A stretch of DNA of 64,000 bases, taken from assembly GCA_023429785.1 (NCBI GenBank), contig JAEZDD010000003.1, positions 372,001 through 436,000 of the forward strand, in the 5' to 3' direction. Positions 1 to 8,428 of this stretch are shown here, in pieces. Every line of letters begins with the position of its first letter. Position 1 is the stretch's first letter. The DNA comes from Bacillota bacterium. Its GTDB lineage: Bacteria; Bacillota; Clostridia; Oscillospirales; Ruminococcaceae. A model generated the notes under the pieces. It had not been told where the DNA came from. It saw nothing but the letters and a program-made list of their open reading frames with translations, and ran no database searches. Made by a program: the position numbers and the translations under genes.

Positions 1-434
1 ATTATAATATCAAGTGCATAATCCTCAAGTGCTGGGTATAAAACCTCTTCGATTGAACGTGAAAGCCGATGAATTTCATCAATGAAAAGCACGTCGTTTT
101 CAGAAAGATTAGTCAGAAGAGCCGCCAAGTCCCCGGGCTTTTCAATAGCCGGGCCGGAGGTAATCCTTATGTTCACGCCAAGCTCATTAGCGATAATAGC
201 CGATAGCGTCGTTTTCCCGAGTCCCGGAGGTCCGTATAACAAAACGTGGTCAAGCGGCTCAGAGCGTTTTTTCGCCGCTTCTATATAAATTGACAGGTTT
301 TCCTTCACCTTATCCTGCCCGATATATTCATTCAGGGTTTTAGGGCGAAGTGAAAAATCAATCTCATTATCTTCTCTTAATATTTCAGGTGCGACAATTC
401 TGTTTTCAAGGTCGAATTCACTTGTCTCCAGCAT
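1..434 (-). CDS. ruvB: Holliday junction branch migration helicase RuvB (partial, N-terminal part)
   Basis: This is the AAA+ motor that drives RuvA-bound Holliday junctions during recombinational repair. The reverse strand from 434 reads MLETSEFDLENRIV, then the RuvB N-terminal signature (FSLRPKTLNEYIGQ), a Walker A motif (GPPGLGKTT) and a Walker B motif (LFIDEIHRLS). About 144 residues are present; the family is usually 330-350 residues, so the gene continues past the left edge. It is the last gene visible in a ruvC-ruvA-DinB-like-ruvB run on this strand and starts about 34 bases after the DinB-like gene. The motif set is specific to RuvB. Confidence 0.97.
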   Translation of the reverse strand, partial: MLETSEFDLENRIVAPEILREDNEIDFSLRPKTLNEYIGQDKVKENLSIYIEAAKKRSEPLDHVLLYGPPGLGKTTLSAIIANELGVNIRITSGPAIEKPGDLAALLTNLSENDVLFIDEIHRLSRSIEEVLYPALEDYALDII

Positions 435-467
435 TTTATCACTTCCTTAAATTTATAATTTTATGTA

Positions 468-1136
468 TTATCTGCATTTTTTAATAATATTTGTGCAATC
501 ATTTAGATGGACAATCTGATGCCGTGTAATAGGCATAAGAAAAATCCCCGAAACCGTCTTTCTGCTCCAGAATTCCTTTAGCCAAATTGAATCCGGATGA
601 TTTATAATACAACCCTCATCGGTCAGACGTTCCAGCTGATTTTGATTGAATTTTCTTTTCATATCAGCCGCATTGATTGACTCAATGACTTGTTTCGTTT
701 TTATCCCGACTGCATTGCGGTAATCAATTAACGCATTCAAGTTCAGCCCCTTGCTAAACTTTAATATCTCATCGTATGTCATTGCGTTCCCTGTGTCGGT
801 CACACTAGTATTCAGCTTTTCCTGCCATTGTGCATTCAAAACCTGTTTTTCATCAAGGACAAGGATATTCATTGTGATGTCCTCAATACGGGTGCTATGC
901 CATATATTCCACGCTATTGTGACATCCTTAGCTGACGGCATTACAGCGAAATTACTATTGTCAACCTCATCCATTATCTCGTCAAAATAAGTCTTTTCGC
1001 CATATATTTCGCCGGAGTGAACCTGTGAATGAAGCTCCGCTAAAAGACTTCTTGCTTCAGCAGTTTTCTCAGGCTTGTTAATACATTGCTTTAACAAAGC
1101 TTGCCTCGGGTTCCAAAATTCAGAAATTACAGACAT
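468..1136 (-). CDS. DinB-like (YfiT/DinB fold) four-helix protein
   Basis: This 222-residue protein sits between ruvA and ruvB. I chose the ATG at 1136 because a GGAGG motif lies 5 bases upstream; the GTG at 1148 would place that motif inside the gene. The segment WNIWHSTRIEDITMN at about residues 75-90 resembles the metal-ligand helix of DinB-superfamily proteins (His followed by xxRIExxT), and a second His lies near the C terminus (MPITRHQIVHL). DinB-fold proteins are often metal-dependent thiol transferases or of unknown role; no substrate can be read here. The family call is moderate. A link to RuvAB is suggested only by gene order. Confidence 0.6.
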   Translation of the reverse strand: MSVISEFWNPRQALLKQCINKPEKTAEARSLLAELHSQVHSGEIYGEKTYFDEIMDEVDNSNFAVMPSAKDVTIAWNIWHSTRIEDITMNILVLDEKQVLNAQWQEKLNTSVTDTGNAMTYDEILKFSKGLNLNALIDYRNAVGIKTKQVIESINAADMKRKFNQNQLERLTDEGCIINHPDSIWLKEFWSRKTVSGIFLMPITRHQIVHLNDCTNIIKKCR

Positions 1137-1150
1137 AACAGCCTCCACAA

Positions 1151-1756
1151 TTAAATCTTTGATGCAATCATTTTCAGCCCTTGCTTAATCATATCCTCGA
1201 CCGAAATATTCTGGTCAAGCTTTGAAACAACCGATGCCGCCTCTGATTGTGAATAGCCGAGAACAACAAGCGCCGAAATCGCCTCGCCGCTGTTCCCGCC
1301 GCTCACTATCGGCGTGAAATCAATTGAGCCTTCCGCCCCTATCAGCAGCTGCTCCTTAGCGATTTTATCTTTAAGCTCAAGGACAATTCTCTGCGCGAGC
1401 TTTGGCCCTATTCCCTTTGTTCTTGTTATAGATTTAACATCTCCGGTCGCAATAATGAGCGCGAACTTTTCAGGTGTCGTGTCAGAAAGAATAGCCAGTG
1501 CCGCCTTAGGTCCAACCCCGGAAACAGAAATAAGCATTTTAAAGCAGTTTAGCTCCTGAGAGGTCAAAAACCCAAAAAGCTCAACATTATCCTCCCTGAC
1601 ATACATATAAGTCAGAAGTGTCACCCTTGTCCCCTTTGAGCCTATCTGAGAAAGGGTTGAATACGTTGTCCGGCACGCATACCCGACGCCGCCGCATTCA
1701 ATAACCGCGAGTGATGGCTCGGTATGTATCAGCTCGCCTTTTACGCTATATATCAT
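1151..1756 (-). CDS. ruvA: Holliday junction DNA-binding protein RuvA
   Basis: RuvA binds four-way junctions as a tetramer and loads RuvB. The 201-residue length is typical. The protein opens with the OB-fold domain (MIYSVKGELIHTEPSLAVIE), followed by two helix-hairpin-helix motifs (ISVSGVGPKAALAILS and ITRTKGIGPKLAQRIVLEL). A C-terminal RuvB-binding three-helix domain follows (EAISALVVLGYSQSEAASVV). The start codon overlaps the ruvC stop as ATGA, indicating translational coupling in one operon. Confidence 0.97.
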   Translation of the reverse strand: MIYSVKGELIHTEPSLAVIECGGVGYACRTTYSTLSQIGSKGTRVTLLTYMYVREDNVELFGFLTSQELNCFKMLISVSGVGPKAALAILSDTTPEKFALIIATGDVKSITRTKGIGPKLAQRIVLELKDKIAKEQLLIGAEGSIDFTPIVSGGNSGEAISALVVLGYSQSEAASVVSKLDQNISVEDMIKQGLKMIASKI

Positions 1757-2265
1757 CGCATTTTTTCTCCTTTATGTAATTGATAGACCGTCGCTGAATG
1801 TGCGCTGTGCCCGTGACATATAGCAATAGCGAGTGCGTCAGCCGTATCGTCGGGCTTCGGGACCTCCCTAAGGCATAAAATCTGACGTGTCAGCTCCTGA
1901 ACCTGTTTCTTCTCGGCTTTCCCATATCCGACGACAGCCTGCTTCACCTGAAGAGGTGTGTATTCAAAAACACATATATTTCTCTGAACTGCCGATAATA
2001 AAATTACCCCTCTGGCTTGCGCAACGTCAATTCCCGTCTTTTGATTTGTATTAAAAAAAAGCTTTTCGATTGCCATGCTGTCGGGCTTATATTTATCTAA
2101 AACAAAGGAGAGGTCATCGCTTATTATTTTCAATCTTTCTTCAAAGGGAATGTCGCTTGGGGTGGTGATTGCGCCGAATTCAATGACATCGAACCTGTTT
2201 CCAATATATTCAACAATTCCAAAGCCAACAATTGCATAGCCAGGGTCAATTCCTATAATACGCAT
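1753..2265 (-). CDS. ruvC: Crossover junction endodeoxyribonuclease RuvC
   Basis: RuvC resolves Holliday junctions by symmetric nicking. The 170-residue protein has the RNase H-like acidic residues: the first Asp in MRIIGIDPGYAIVGFG, the Glu in SMAIEKLFFNTN, and the C-terminal pair in KPDDTADALAIAICH. It is the first gene of the ruv run, with a GGAAAGG motif ahead of the ATG. It is divergent from pheA across a 177-base AT-rich spacer. Confidence 0.96.
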   Translation of the reverse strand: MRIIGIDPGYAIVGFGIVEYIGNRFDVIEFGAITTPSDIPFEERLKIISDDLSFVLDKYKPDSMAIEKLFFNTNQKTGIDVAQARGVILLSAVQRNICVFEYTPLQVKQAVVGYGKAEKKQVQELTRQILCLREVPKPDDTADALAIAICHGHSAHSATVYQLHKGEKMR

Positions 2266-2442
2266 TAAATCAGCCTTTCCAAAAAGGTATAATACTCCAA
2301 TTTATTAATGGTTAATTATATCATAATACCATTTTTTTTGCAAGCAGATAGTTGTTTTTACATCAGCTATTATGTATAATAAATAGTATAGTATGTATTA
2401 TATGGGACTATCAGTTTTAATAAAATAGAAAGTTGTGACAAT

Positions 2443-3555
2443 ATGGAACTTGAAACACTCAGAAGCGAAATCAATGAAATCGACGAGAAAATTTTAGAGC
2501 TTTTTGCTCAAAGGATGAGCGTGTGTCGGAATGTCGCCTTGTATAAGCTGGATAAAAACCTCCCTGTTTTCCAGTCGGGACGTGAGGATGAAATTGTCAC
2601 GCGCATTCGTGAGAATTCACCCGAGGGGCTAGAAAACAGCACAGAGGTCTTGTTTAAAAACATTATGGATATCAGCAAATGCCGTCAGCAGCAGGAGATT
2701 TTTAAGGATGCCGAAATTTCTTATAAGCCTTTTCCGCCAAAAGCCCCAGTTAAAATAGGCTGTCAGGGGACAAACGGCGCATACTCTCACATTGCCGCCG
2801 ACAAGCTTTTCGGCGAAAGTGAAATTACCTTTTTGAGTGCCTTTGAGGATGTTTTTTCCGCCGTCGAGAATGGTGAAATCGACTTCGGAATACTCCCTAT
2901 TCAAAATTCGACAGCCGGCTCGGTTTCACTGACCTACGAGCTGATGAAAAAGTATAACTTCTTTATCGCTGCCGGCGTTTCGGTCAAAATTTCGCATTGT
3001 CTCGCTGTTAAAAGGGGGACTGATTTTTCAAAGGTAACCGACGTGTATTCCCATGAGCAGGCGCTGGCTCAATGCTCTGAATTTTTAAAGAAAAACAATC
3101 TCAAGCCGGTTGAATATACTAATACTGCTCTGGCGGGCGAATTGGTTTCTCAAAGTGGCGAAAGCATTGCGGCGATATGCTCCGTTGATTGTGCGACTCG
3201 TCTTGACCTTGAAATAATCAGCGATAATGTGGCTAATGCCAGCGAGAATTATACCCGCTTCATCTGCATTTCAAAGGATATTTATATTTCTGACGACGCT
3301 GATATTATTTCGGTTTCACTCGCCCTCCCTCATACAACAGGCGCGCTTTATCGACTCCTCACGAAGTTTTCAGTCATAGGGCTGAACCTTTTGAGGATTG
3401 AGAGCAAGCCGATAGCGAGCAAGGATTTCGACGTTGTTTTTTATCTCGATTTTGCCGGGAGTGTCAAGCAGCCTGAGGTAATGCAGATTATTTCGGCATT
3501 GAAATCAGAGCTGACGTATTTCAAATTCCTCGGCAACTATAAAGAGGTGAGATAA
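2443..3555 (+). CDS. pheA: Bifunctional chorismate mutase / prephenate dehydratase (P-protein)
   Basis: This enzyme converts chorismate to prephenate and then phenylpyruvate, the committed branch to phenylalanine. In the 370-residue protein, residues 1-90 form an AroQ-type chorismate mutase helix bundle (EINEIDEKILELFAQRMSV). Residues from about 105 form the prephenate dehydratase domain (IGCQGTNGAYSHIAA, with the TRF motif in ENYTRFICIS). A C-terminal ACT domain carries ESKP where many enzymes have ESRP, the phenylalanine-sensing region. The stop codon overlaps the ispD start (TAATG), so the two are coupled although they belong to different pathways. Confidence 0.95.
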   Translation: MELETLRSEINEIDEKILELFAQRMSVCRNVALYKLDKNLPVFQSGREDEIVTRIRENSPEGLENSTEVLFKNIMDISKCRQQQEIFKDAEISYKPFPPKAPVKIGCQGTNGAYSHIAADKLFGESEITFLSAFEDVFSAVENGEIDFGILPIQNSTAGSVSLTYELMKKYNFFIAAGVSVKISHCLAVKRGTDFSKVTDVYSHEQALAQCSEFLKKNNLKPVEYTNTALAGELVSQSGESIAAICSVDCATRLDLEIISDNVANASENYTRFICISKDIYISDDADIISVSLALPHTTGALYRLLTKFSVIGLNLLRIESKPIASKDFDVVFYLDFAGSVKQPEVMQIISALKSELTYFKFLGNYKEVR

Positions 3556-4238
3556 TGCGGGTTTCTGTTATAATCGTTTCCGCCGGGAAAAGCACTCGCA
3601 TGGGCGGAATAAACAAGCAGTTTTTGGAGCTTTCCGGTATCCCCGTTTTAATCCGTTCAATAATGGCTTTTGACGAAATTGAAAATGTATCCGAAATAAT
3701 AGTCGTCACGAACAAGGATAGCGTTTCTGAAACAGAAAAAATGATAGAAGGCTTTTCATTTAAAAAGCCGATTAAGGTAACTGATGGCGGTGAAACTCGT
3801 CAGCAGTCGGTTTTCAACGGCTTTAGGTTAGTTTCAGACGACAGCGATTTCGTGACAATCCACGACGGCGCCCGCCCTCTTGTTTCTGAAAATGCAATAA
3901 AGTGCGTCATAAAAGATGCACAGGCTCATGGTGCAAGCACCCTCGGTGTCCCCGTTAAGGACACTATTAAGGTGGTTGAAAACGGCTTCATCAGCGACAC
4001 TCCGGAGAGGAGCAAACTTTTTATTGCCCAGACCCCTCAGACTTTTGAGAAAGCTCTATACAAAAAAGGGATAGAAAACGCTCTTGAAAATTCGATGGAT
4101 TTCACCGATGATTGTCAGCTGATTGAAGCGATAGGGGTGAAGGTTTTCATGACAATTGGTGACTATTCAAATATAAAAATAACCACCCCTGAGGACATCA
4201 GACTCGCTGAATTCTTCTTGAGTGAAAGGAATGATTAA
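3555..4238 (+). CDS. ispD: 2-C-methyl-D-erythritol 4-phosphate cytidylyltransferase
   Basis: IspD catalyses the third step of the MEP isoprenoid pathway, forming CDP-methylerythritol from CTP and MEP. The 227-residue protein shows the nucleotidyltransferase signature (VSAGKSTRMGGINKQF), the family motif VTIHDGARPLV in mid-protein, and AQTPQTF near residue 155. Length is normal for the family. It is followed two bases later by ispF, the next-but-one step of the same pathway. Confidence 0.96.
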   Translation: MRVSVIIVSAGKSTRMGGINKQFLELSGIPVLIRSIMAFDEIENVSEIIVVTNKDSVSETEKMIEGFSFKKPIKVTDGGETRQQSVFNGFRLVSDDSDFVTIHDGARPLVSENAIKCVIKDAQAHGASTLGVPVKDTIKVVENGFISDTPERSKLFIAQTPQTFEKALYKKGIENALENSMDFTDDCQLIEAIGVKVFMTIGDYSNIKITTPEDIRLAEFFLSERND

Positions 4239-4239
4239 T

Positions 4240-4707
4240 ATGAGAATTGGTCATGGCTATGACGTTCACAGGCTTGTTGAGAATAGAAAGCTTATTCTCG
4301 GCGGTGTTGACATCCCTCATGAAAAGGGGCTTCTCGGGCATTCTGACGCCGACGTTCTTGTCCACGCAATAATGGATGCACTTCTTGGCGCCTGTGCCCT
4401 CGGCGATATAGGGAAGCACTTCCCGGACACTGACGATGATTATAAAGGTGCCGACAGCCTTGCCTTGCTCGAAAAGGTTGTTTCTATCATTAAATTTGAG
4501 GGCTATACTATTTCAAACATTGATTCAACAATTGTGGCACAAGCCCCGAAGCTCGCCCCATATATTTTTGATATGAGAAATAATATAGCGAAGGCTTGCA
4601 GTATAGATGTGAAACAGGTTTCCGTCAAGGCAACAACCGAGGAGAATTTAGGCTTCACGGGCGAAAAGCTTGGAATTTCAGCCACAGCAATCTGCCTCGT
4701 GGTTTAA
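4240..4707 (+). CDS. ispF: 2-C-methyl-D-erythritol 2,4-cyclodiphosphate synthase
   Basis: IspF closes the cyclic diphosphate ring in the MEP pathway. The family start MRIGHGYDVHRL is at 4240, with AAAGGA nine bases upstream; an in-frame GTG at 4222 would add six residues but overlaps ispD. The zinc ligands are visible in GHGYDVHR (Asp8/His10) and GHSDADVLVHA (His42-type). The C-terminal signature KATTEENLGFTG is present. The protein is 155 residues, normal for the family. Confidence 0.96.
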   Translation: MRIGHGYDVHRLVENRKLILGGVDIPHEKGLLGHSDADVLVHAIMDALLGACALGDIGKHFPDTDDDYKGADSLALLEKVVSIIKFEGYTISNIDSTIVAQAPKLAPYIFDMRNNIAKACSIDVKQVSVKATTEENLGFTGEKLGISATAICLVV

Positions 4708-4716
4708 AATTTATTG

Positions 4717-4744
4717 TTGCAAAATCTAGCTGATAGCATATTAT
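4717..4744 (+). promoter_or_regulatory. Candidate sigma-A promoter for the DUF3343/desulfurase pair
   Basis: TTGCAA at 4717-4722 and TATTAT at 4739-4744 are separated by 16 bases and precede the ATG at 4779. This is read by eye only, in an AT-rich spacer. Confidence 0.4.
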
Positions 4745-4778
4745 AGAATATATTTATCTTTATGCTAGAGGTGAAAAT

Positions 4779-5009
4779 ATGAATGGATTGAATTCAAAGA
4801 AAACAATAATTGCACTTTCTTCAATAACCTATGCAATAAAAGCGAAGAATTTACTTAATAGCGCGGGTTATTATTGTGAGATAGAACGAACCCCGAAGGA
4901 GCTGGCGACCGGCTGCGGTTACAGCATCCTCGTCAAGAATGATATTAATTTAATTCTTTCAATACTGGCTTACGAGGGCATAAAAGTTAAAGATTATATT
5001 TCTGTATAG
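4779..5009 (+). CDS. DUF3343 family protein (putative Se/S carrier-like)
   Basis: This small 76-residue protein is of the DUF3343 type. The segment IIALSSITYAIKAKNLL is followed by GYYCEIERTPKEL and a single conserved-looking cysteine in TGCGYSILVK. The family is described as putative Se/S carrier-like; its biochemical role is not established. It sits 11 bases ahead of a class V aminotransferase-fold cysteine desulfurase, so a sulfur or selenium hand-off between the two is a reasonable inference. The ribosome binding site is AGAGGTG. Confidence 0.8.
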   Translation: MNGLNSKKTIIALSSITYAIKAKNLLNSAGYYCEIERTPKELATGCGYSILVKNDINLILSILAYEGIKVKDYISV

Positions 5010-5020
5010 AGGTGTAACTT

Positions 5021-6157
5021 ATGATTTATTTTGATAATGCTGCAACGACTTATCCAAAACCCTTTCAGGTTAGAAACGCCGCTGTTATGGCTATCACAAA
5101 ATATGGTGGCAATCCGGGAAGAAGCGGTCATAAAATTTCAATGGCGGTGGCAGAACAGGTTTATAATGTTCGGAATCTAGCCGCTAATTTTTTTGGCGCC
5201 GAGGCTGAAAATGTAATCTTCACATTAAATTGCACACATGCTTTGAATCTTGCAATAAAAGGCTTTTTACAGGATGGCGGTCACGTTATTTTCTCATCGC
5301 TTGAGCATAATTCTGTTTCAAGACCGATATACGCCCTTTCAAAGAAAAATGTGTCCTATAGCATTGCGAATGTTTGTGTTGACGATGATGATACAATAAA
5401 TAATTTTGAAAGTTTGATAAATCCCGATACAAAGGCAATAATATGCACTGTCGCCAGTAACGTGACGGGTCAGGTTCTCCCTTATAAAAGAATAGGCGAG
5501 CTTTGCAGAAAGCATAGTTTATGCTTTATTGCCGACGGCGCTCAGGCTTGTGGAATTATCCCGCTTAAAATGTCTGACGGCTTTAATTTTTTATGCACAG
5601 CCGGTCACAAGGGCTTATATGGGACAACAGGAACAGGGCTTCTTATTACCGACGGGAAGTATCAGCTCTCTACAATAATTGAAGGCGGAACGGGAACAAC
5701 CTCCGACGAGCTGGAGCAAACACCAATCCTCCCCGAGATGCTTGAAAGCGGAACTCTTAATACTGTCGGAATAATTTCGCTTGGCGCCGGAATTAAATTT
5801 ATTAACAGCTATTCAATGTATAAGATTTTTTCACATGAAAATCATTTATGCAATATGTTTTTAAACGGAATCAAAAACCTGAAGGGCATAACGGTTTATC
5901 GTCAGAACAATGCCCGCTATGTCCCTATTGTTTCCTTTAATATTCATGGTCTTGCCGCCGGTGAGGTTTCAAAAATGCTCAACGAAATGGGCTTTGCATT
6001 AAGAGGCGGTCTGCATTGTGCCGGAATCGCCCATAATTATCTCGGGACAATAAACGGCGGAGCAGTCCGCTTTGCGCCTTCAACATTCAACACAGAGCAG
6101 GAAGTTATGCTGATTGTAAATTCTTTGAAAAAAATTCTTGTTAATTTGAAAAATTAA
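5021..6157 (+). CDS. Cysteine desulfurase family protein (class V aminotransferase fold)
   Basis: This PLP enzyme of 378 residues is expected to release sulfur (or selenium) from cysteine as an enzyme persulfide. The N terminus MIYFDNAATTYPKP is diagnostic of the family. The PLP-lysine is in TAGHKGLYGTTGTG (about residue 198), and the substrate-side loop RGGLHCAGIAHNYLGT carries the candidate catalytic cysteine. It resembles the short clostridial cysteine desulfurase-like subgroup rather than NifS or SufS from a complete suf operon, and no scaffold gene is nearby. It is probably co-transcribed with the DUF3343 gene. Confidence 0.9.
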   Translation: MIYFDNAATTYPKPFQVRNAAVMAITKYGGNPGRSGHKISMAVAEQVYNVRNLAANFFGAEAENVIFTLNCTHALNLAIKGFLQDGGHVIFSSLEHNSVSRPIYALSKKNVSYSIANVCVDDDDTINNFESLINPDTKAIICTVASNVTGQVLPYKRIGELCRKHSLCFIADGAQACGIIPLKMSDGFNFLCTAGHKGLYGTTGTGLLITDGKYQLSTIIEGGTGTTSDELEQTPILPEMLESGTLNTVGIISLGAGIKFINSYSMYKIFSHENHLCNMFLNGIKNLKGITVYRQNNARYVPIVSFNIHGLAAGEVSKMLNEMGFALRGGLHCAGIAHNYLGTINGGAVRFAPSTFNTEQEVMLIVNSLKKILVNLKN

Positions 6158-6202
6158 CTTGTATTTATATTATATTATGGTAAAATTATTATATAGAATT
6201 TT

Positions 6203-6239
6203 TTGTATGGGCTTTATTGTTATATTTAAGCCCATACAA
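6203..6239 (+). other. 12-bp perfect hairpin ahead of cdaA
   Basis: TTGTATGGGCTT at 6203-6214 pairs perfectly with AAGCCCATACAA at 6228-6239 across a 13-base loop. No T-run follows on either strand, so it is not a standard terminator. It ends about 32 bases before the chosen cdaA start and could affect cdaA mRNA stability or be a weak stop for the upstream gene. Confidence 0.5.
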
Positions 6240-6271
6240 TAAGATTGACCAAAGCGAAGGGACGTGAACTA

Positions 6272-7150
6272 TTGAATTTTATATTTGACTTTTTCAGCAG
6301 TATAGTCAGTGTCGTTAAATCTATATCTATTTCCGACGTTATTGACATGATTATATTGTCCTATCTTCTATATAAAGGGATAAAATTAATTAAAGAAACT
6401 CGTGCCGAACAGCTTTTAAAGGGTATCGCTCTTCTTTGCGTGGCATATTTTGTTGTCAGACAGCTGAATCTCAAGACTATGGGATTCCTGCTTGAGAACT
6501 TTTTTCAGTGGGGGATTCTCGCGGTTATCATTATGTTTCAGCCTGAGCTTCGCCGTGCTCTTGAAAAAATGGGACGAGCCAGGGTTTCAAATTTCAATAT
6601 GTTCGCATTGGGGAACGATAGCGACACCGATATATCCATCCGCTGGAATATTGCAATAAATTCAGTGGTTGAGGCTTGCGGCGACTTGTCCGAGTCCTCG
6701 ACAGGCGCTTTGATTGTTATTGAGCGTATGACAAAGCTCGGGGAGCAGATTGATACGGGGACTGTTATCAACGGTGCAACAAGCGCCGCTTTTTTGAAAA
6801 ATATTTTTTATCCGAACACGCCGCTTCACGACGGTGCTGTTATCATACGAGAGGGGAAGATTCTAGCCGCCGGCTGTTTTCTCCCAAAGCCTTTAAAGGA
6901 AGAGCTTATTAATAAGCAGCTTGGCTCTCGCCATCGTGCCGCAATAGGCATGAGTGAGCTTTCCGATGCAATTATTATTGTTGTTTCTGAGGAATCGGGG
7001 ACTATTTCAGTCGCTGAAAACGGCTCTCTTTCCCGTGGGTTTAACAAGGACTCACTCAGGAAGCTGTTAAAAGCAAGGCTGATTCCAGAAAAGCCTTCTG
7101 ACGAAAAGAAAGAGCGAAAATTTTTTACTGGAAAGGCGAAAACGAAATGA
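6272..7150 (+). CDS. cdaA: Membrane diadenylate cyclase CdaA
   Basis: CdaA makes the second messenger c-di-AMP from two ATP at the cell membrane. Three hydrophobic N-terminal segments precede the DAC (DisA_N) domain, which shows the catalytic DGA motif (PLHDGAVII) and RHR motif (LGSRHRAAIG). I prefer the TTG at 6272 (MNFIFDFFSS) because AAGGG lies 10 bases upstream; a TTG at 6245 would extend the protein by nine residues without a ribosome binding site. The 292-residue length is close to family size. The stop overlaps the ybbR start, the classic cdaA-cdaR arrangement. Confidence 0.94.
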   Translation: MNFIFDFFSSIVSVVKSISISDVIDMIILSYLLYKGIKLIKETRAEQLLKGIALLCVAYFVVRQLNLKTMGFLLENFFQWGILAVIIMFQPELRRALEKMGRARVSNFNMFALGNDSDTDISIRWNIAINSVVEACGDLSESSTGALIVIERMTKLGEQIDTGTVINGATSAAFLKNIFYPNTPLHDGAVIIREGKILAAGCFLPKPLKEELINKQLGSRHRAAIGMSELSDAIIIVVSEESGTISVAENGSLSRGFNKDSLRKLLKARLIPEKPSDEKKERKFFTGKAKTK

Positions 7151-8415
7151 AAATGCCAAAAATAAAATTCCTGTCCGGGAAAAATTATGACTTTGTATTA
7201 AGGATTTATGCTGTTGTTCTCGCTATACTTATATGGTTCATCCTGTCCATAACATTATATCCGACGATAACACGGACAATCAGCAATGTTCCTGTCACAA
7301 TCAAGACAGAGGGGACTATTGCCGCCGATTACCTTCTTAGTCCGGTGAATTTCCAGCAGCAGGATTCGACAGTTAAAATTAGCGGGATGAGATATGAAAT
7401 CGGCAACTATTCTGCCGACGACCTTGAGGCTAGGGTTGTTGTCAGCGGTATCAACAAGCCGGGTGAATACGACCTTCCGATTGAGGTTGTCAGCAAGGAC
7501 GGGAAAAGGTTCGATGTTCTTTCTATTAAACCCTCAACCGTTAAGGTTAAGTTTGACAGCATCATTGAAAAGGATTTTAATGTCATAGCCGATGCCCCTA
7601 ATGCCAAAGCAGAAAAGGGCTATCTTATTGACCCGCCTATTGCAATGCCTAATTCTGTTACTATAAAAGGCCCTAAATCTGAAATTGAAAAAATCACTAA
7701 GGTTGTTGTTAAAACGGATTCTGAATTAACCCTCACGGAATCCCAGAATATCACAGACACGAAGCTCGTCATATACAACGGCGACACGATAATGGACAAC
7801 TCTATCTTCACCTTCGGCAAGGATAATGTTTCGATTCAGATTCCAATTTATATGATAAAGACACTTCCGTTTAAAATTGAAATTCAAAATGCGCCGAAAA
7901 ATTTCGATATGACTTCGCTGAAATATTCATTTTCACACGATTCAATTGATATAGCGGCGCCAAGCGCACTTATTTCAGACCTTGCGAATTTCCACCTTGG
8001 GTATATTGACCTTCGGAGTGTTGCACTCGATTATAAGACTGAATTCCCTGTTCATCTTCAGGTCGGATACCGAAACCTTTCCGGCTTTGATAAAATTTCT
8101 GTCGCTTTTGACACTTCAAATTATGCCATAAAAACCATTTCGGTGAACAAGTCACAGATTCACATTATCAATTCTCCGTCGAATTACAACATATCCTTAC
8201 AGACGGTGAGCCTTCAGAATATTAAGCTGGTCGGCCCTAAGGATGCAATAAAAAACATCACCTCCGCCGATATTATTGCCGAAATTGATTTGCTTCACAC
8301 TGATATAACAGACACGACCTATGCAATGCCTGTTCAGATTTATTGCCCTTCTTATAACAATGTCTGGGCGTATGGCAACTACACCGCCACTTTAAATATT
8401 AATAAAACAAATTAA
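7147..8415 (+). CDS. cdaR: YbbR-domain protein, CdaA regulator CdaR
   Basis: This 422-residue protein has one N-terminal membrane segment (about residues 15-37, FVLRIYAVVLAILIWFIL) followed by a long extracytoplasmic beta-rich region with repeated YbbR-like units (patterns such as VTIKGPKSEIEKI and IKLVGPKDAIKNI). In Firmicutes CdaR/YbbR binds CdaA and modulates c-di-AMP synthesis. The ATGA overlap with cdaA supports co-translation. The glmM gene that often follows is absent; an unrelated flavoprotein gene comes next. Confidence 0.92.
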   Translation: MKMPKIKFLSGKNYDFVLRIYAVVLAILIWFILSITLYPTITRTISNVPVTIKTEGTIAADYLLSPVNFQQQDSTVKISGMRYEIGNYSADDLEARVVVSGINKPGEYDLPIEVVSKDGKRFDVLSIKPSTVKVKFDSIIEKDFNVIADAPNAKAEKGYLIDPPIAMPNSVTIKGPKSEIEKITKVVVKTDSELTLTESQNITDTKLVIYNGDTIMDNSIFTFGKDNVSIQIPIYMIKTLPFKIEIQNAPKNFDMTSLKYSFSHDSIDIAAPSALISDLANFHLGYIDLRSVALDYKTEFPVHLQVGYRNLSGFDKISVAFDTSNYAIKTISVNKSQIHIINSPSNYNISLQTVSLQNIKLVGPKDAIKNITSADIIAEIDLLHTDITDTTYAMPVQIYCPSYNNVWAYGNYTATLNINKTN

Positions 8416-8428
8416 TTTAAGGAGTATT

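Noticed and set aside
82..288. Plus-strand open frame of 68 codons at the left edge
   Set aside because: It lies wholly inside ruvB on the opposite strand, whose Walker A and B motifs are unambiguous.
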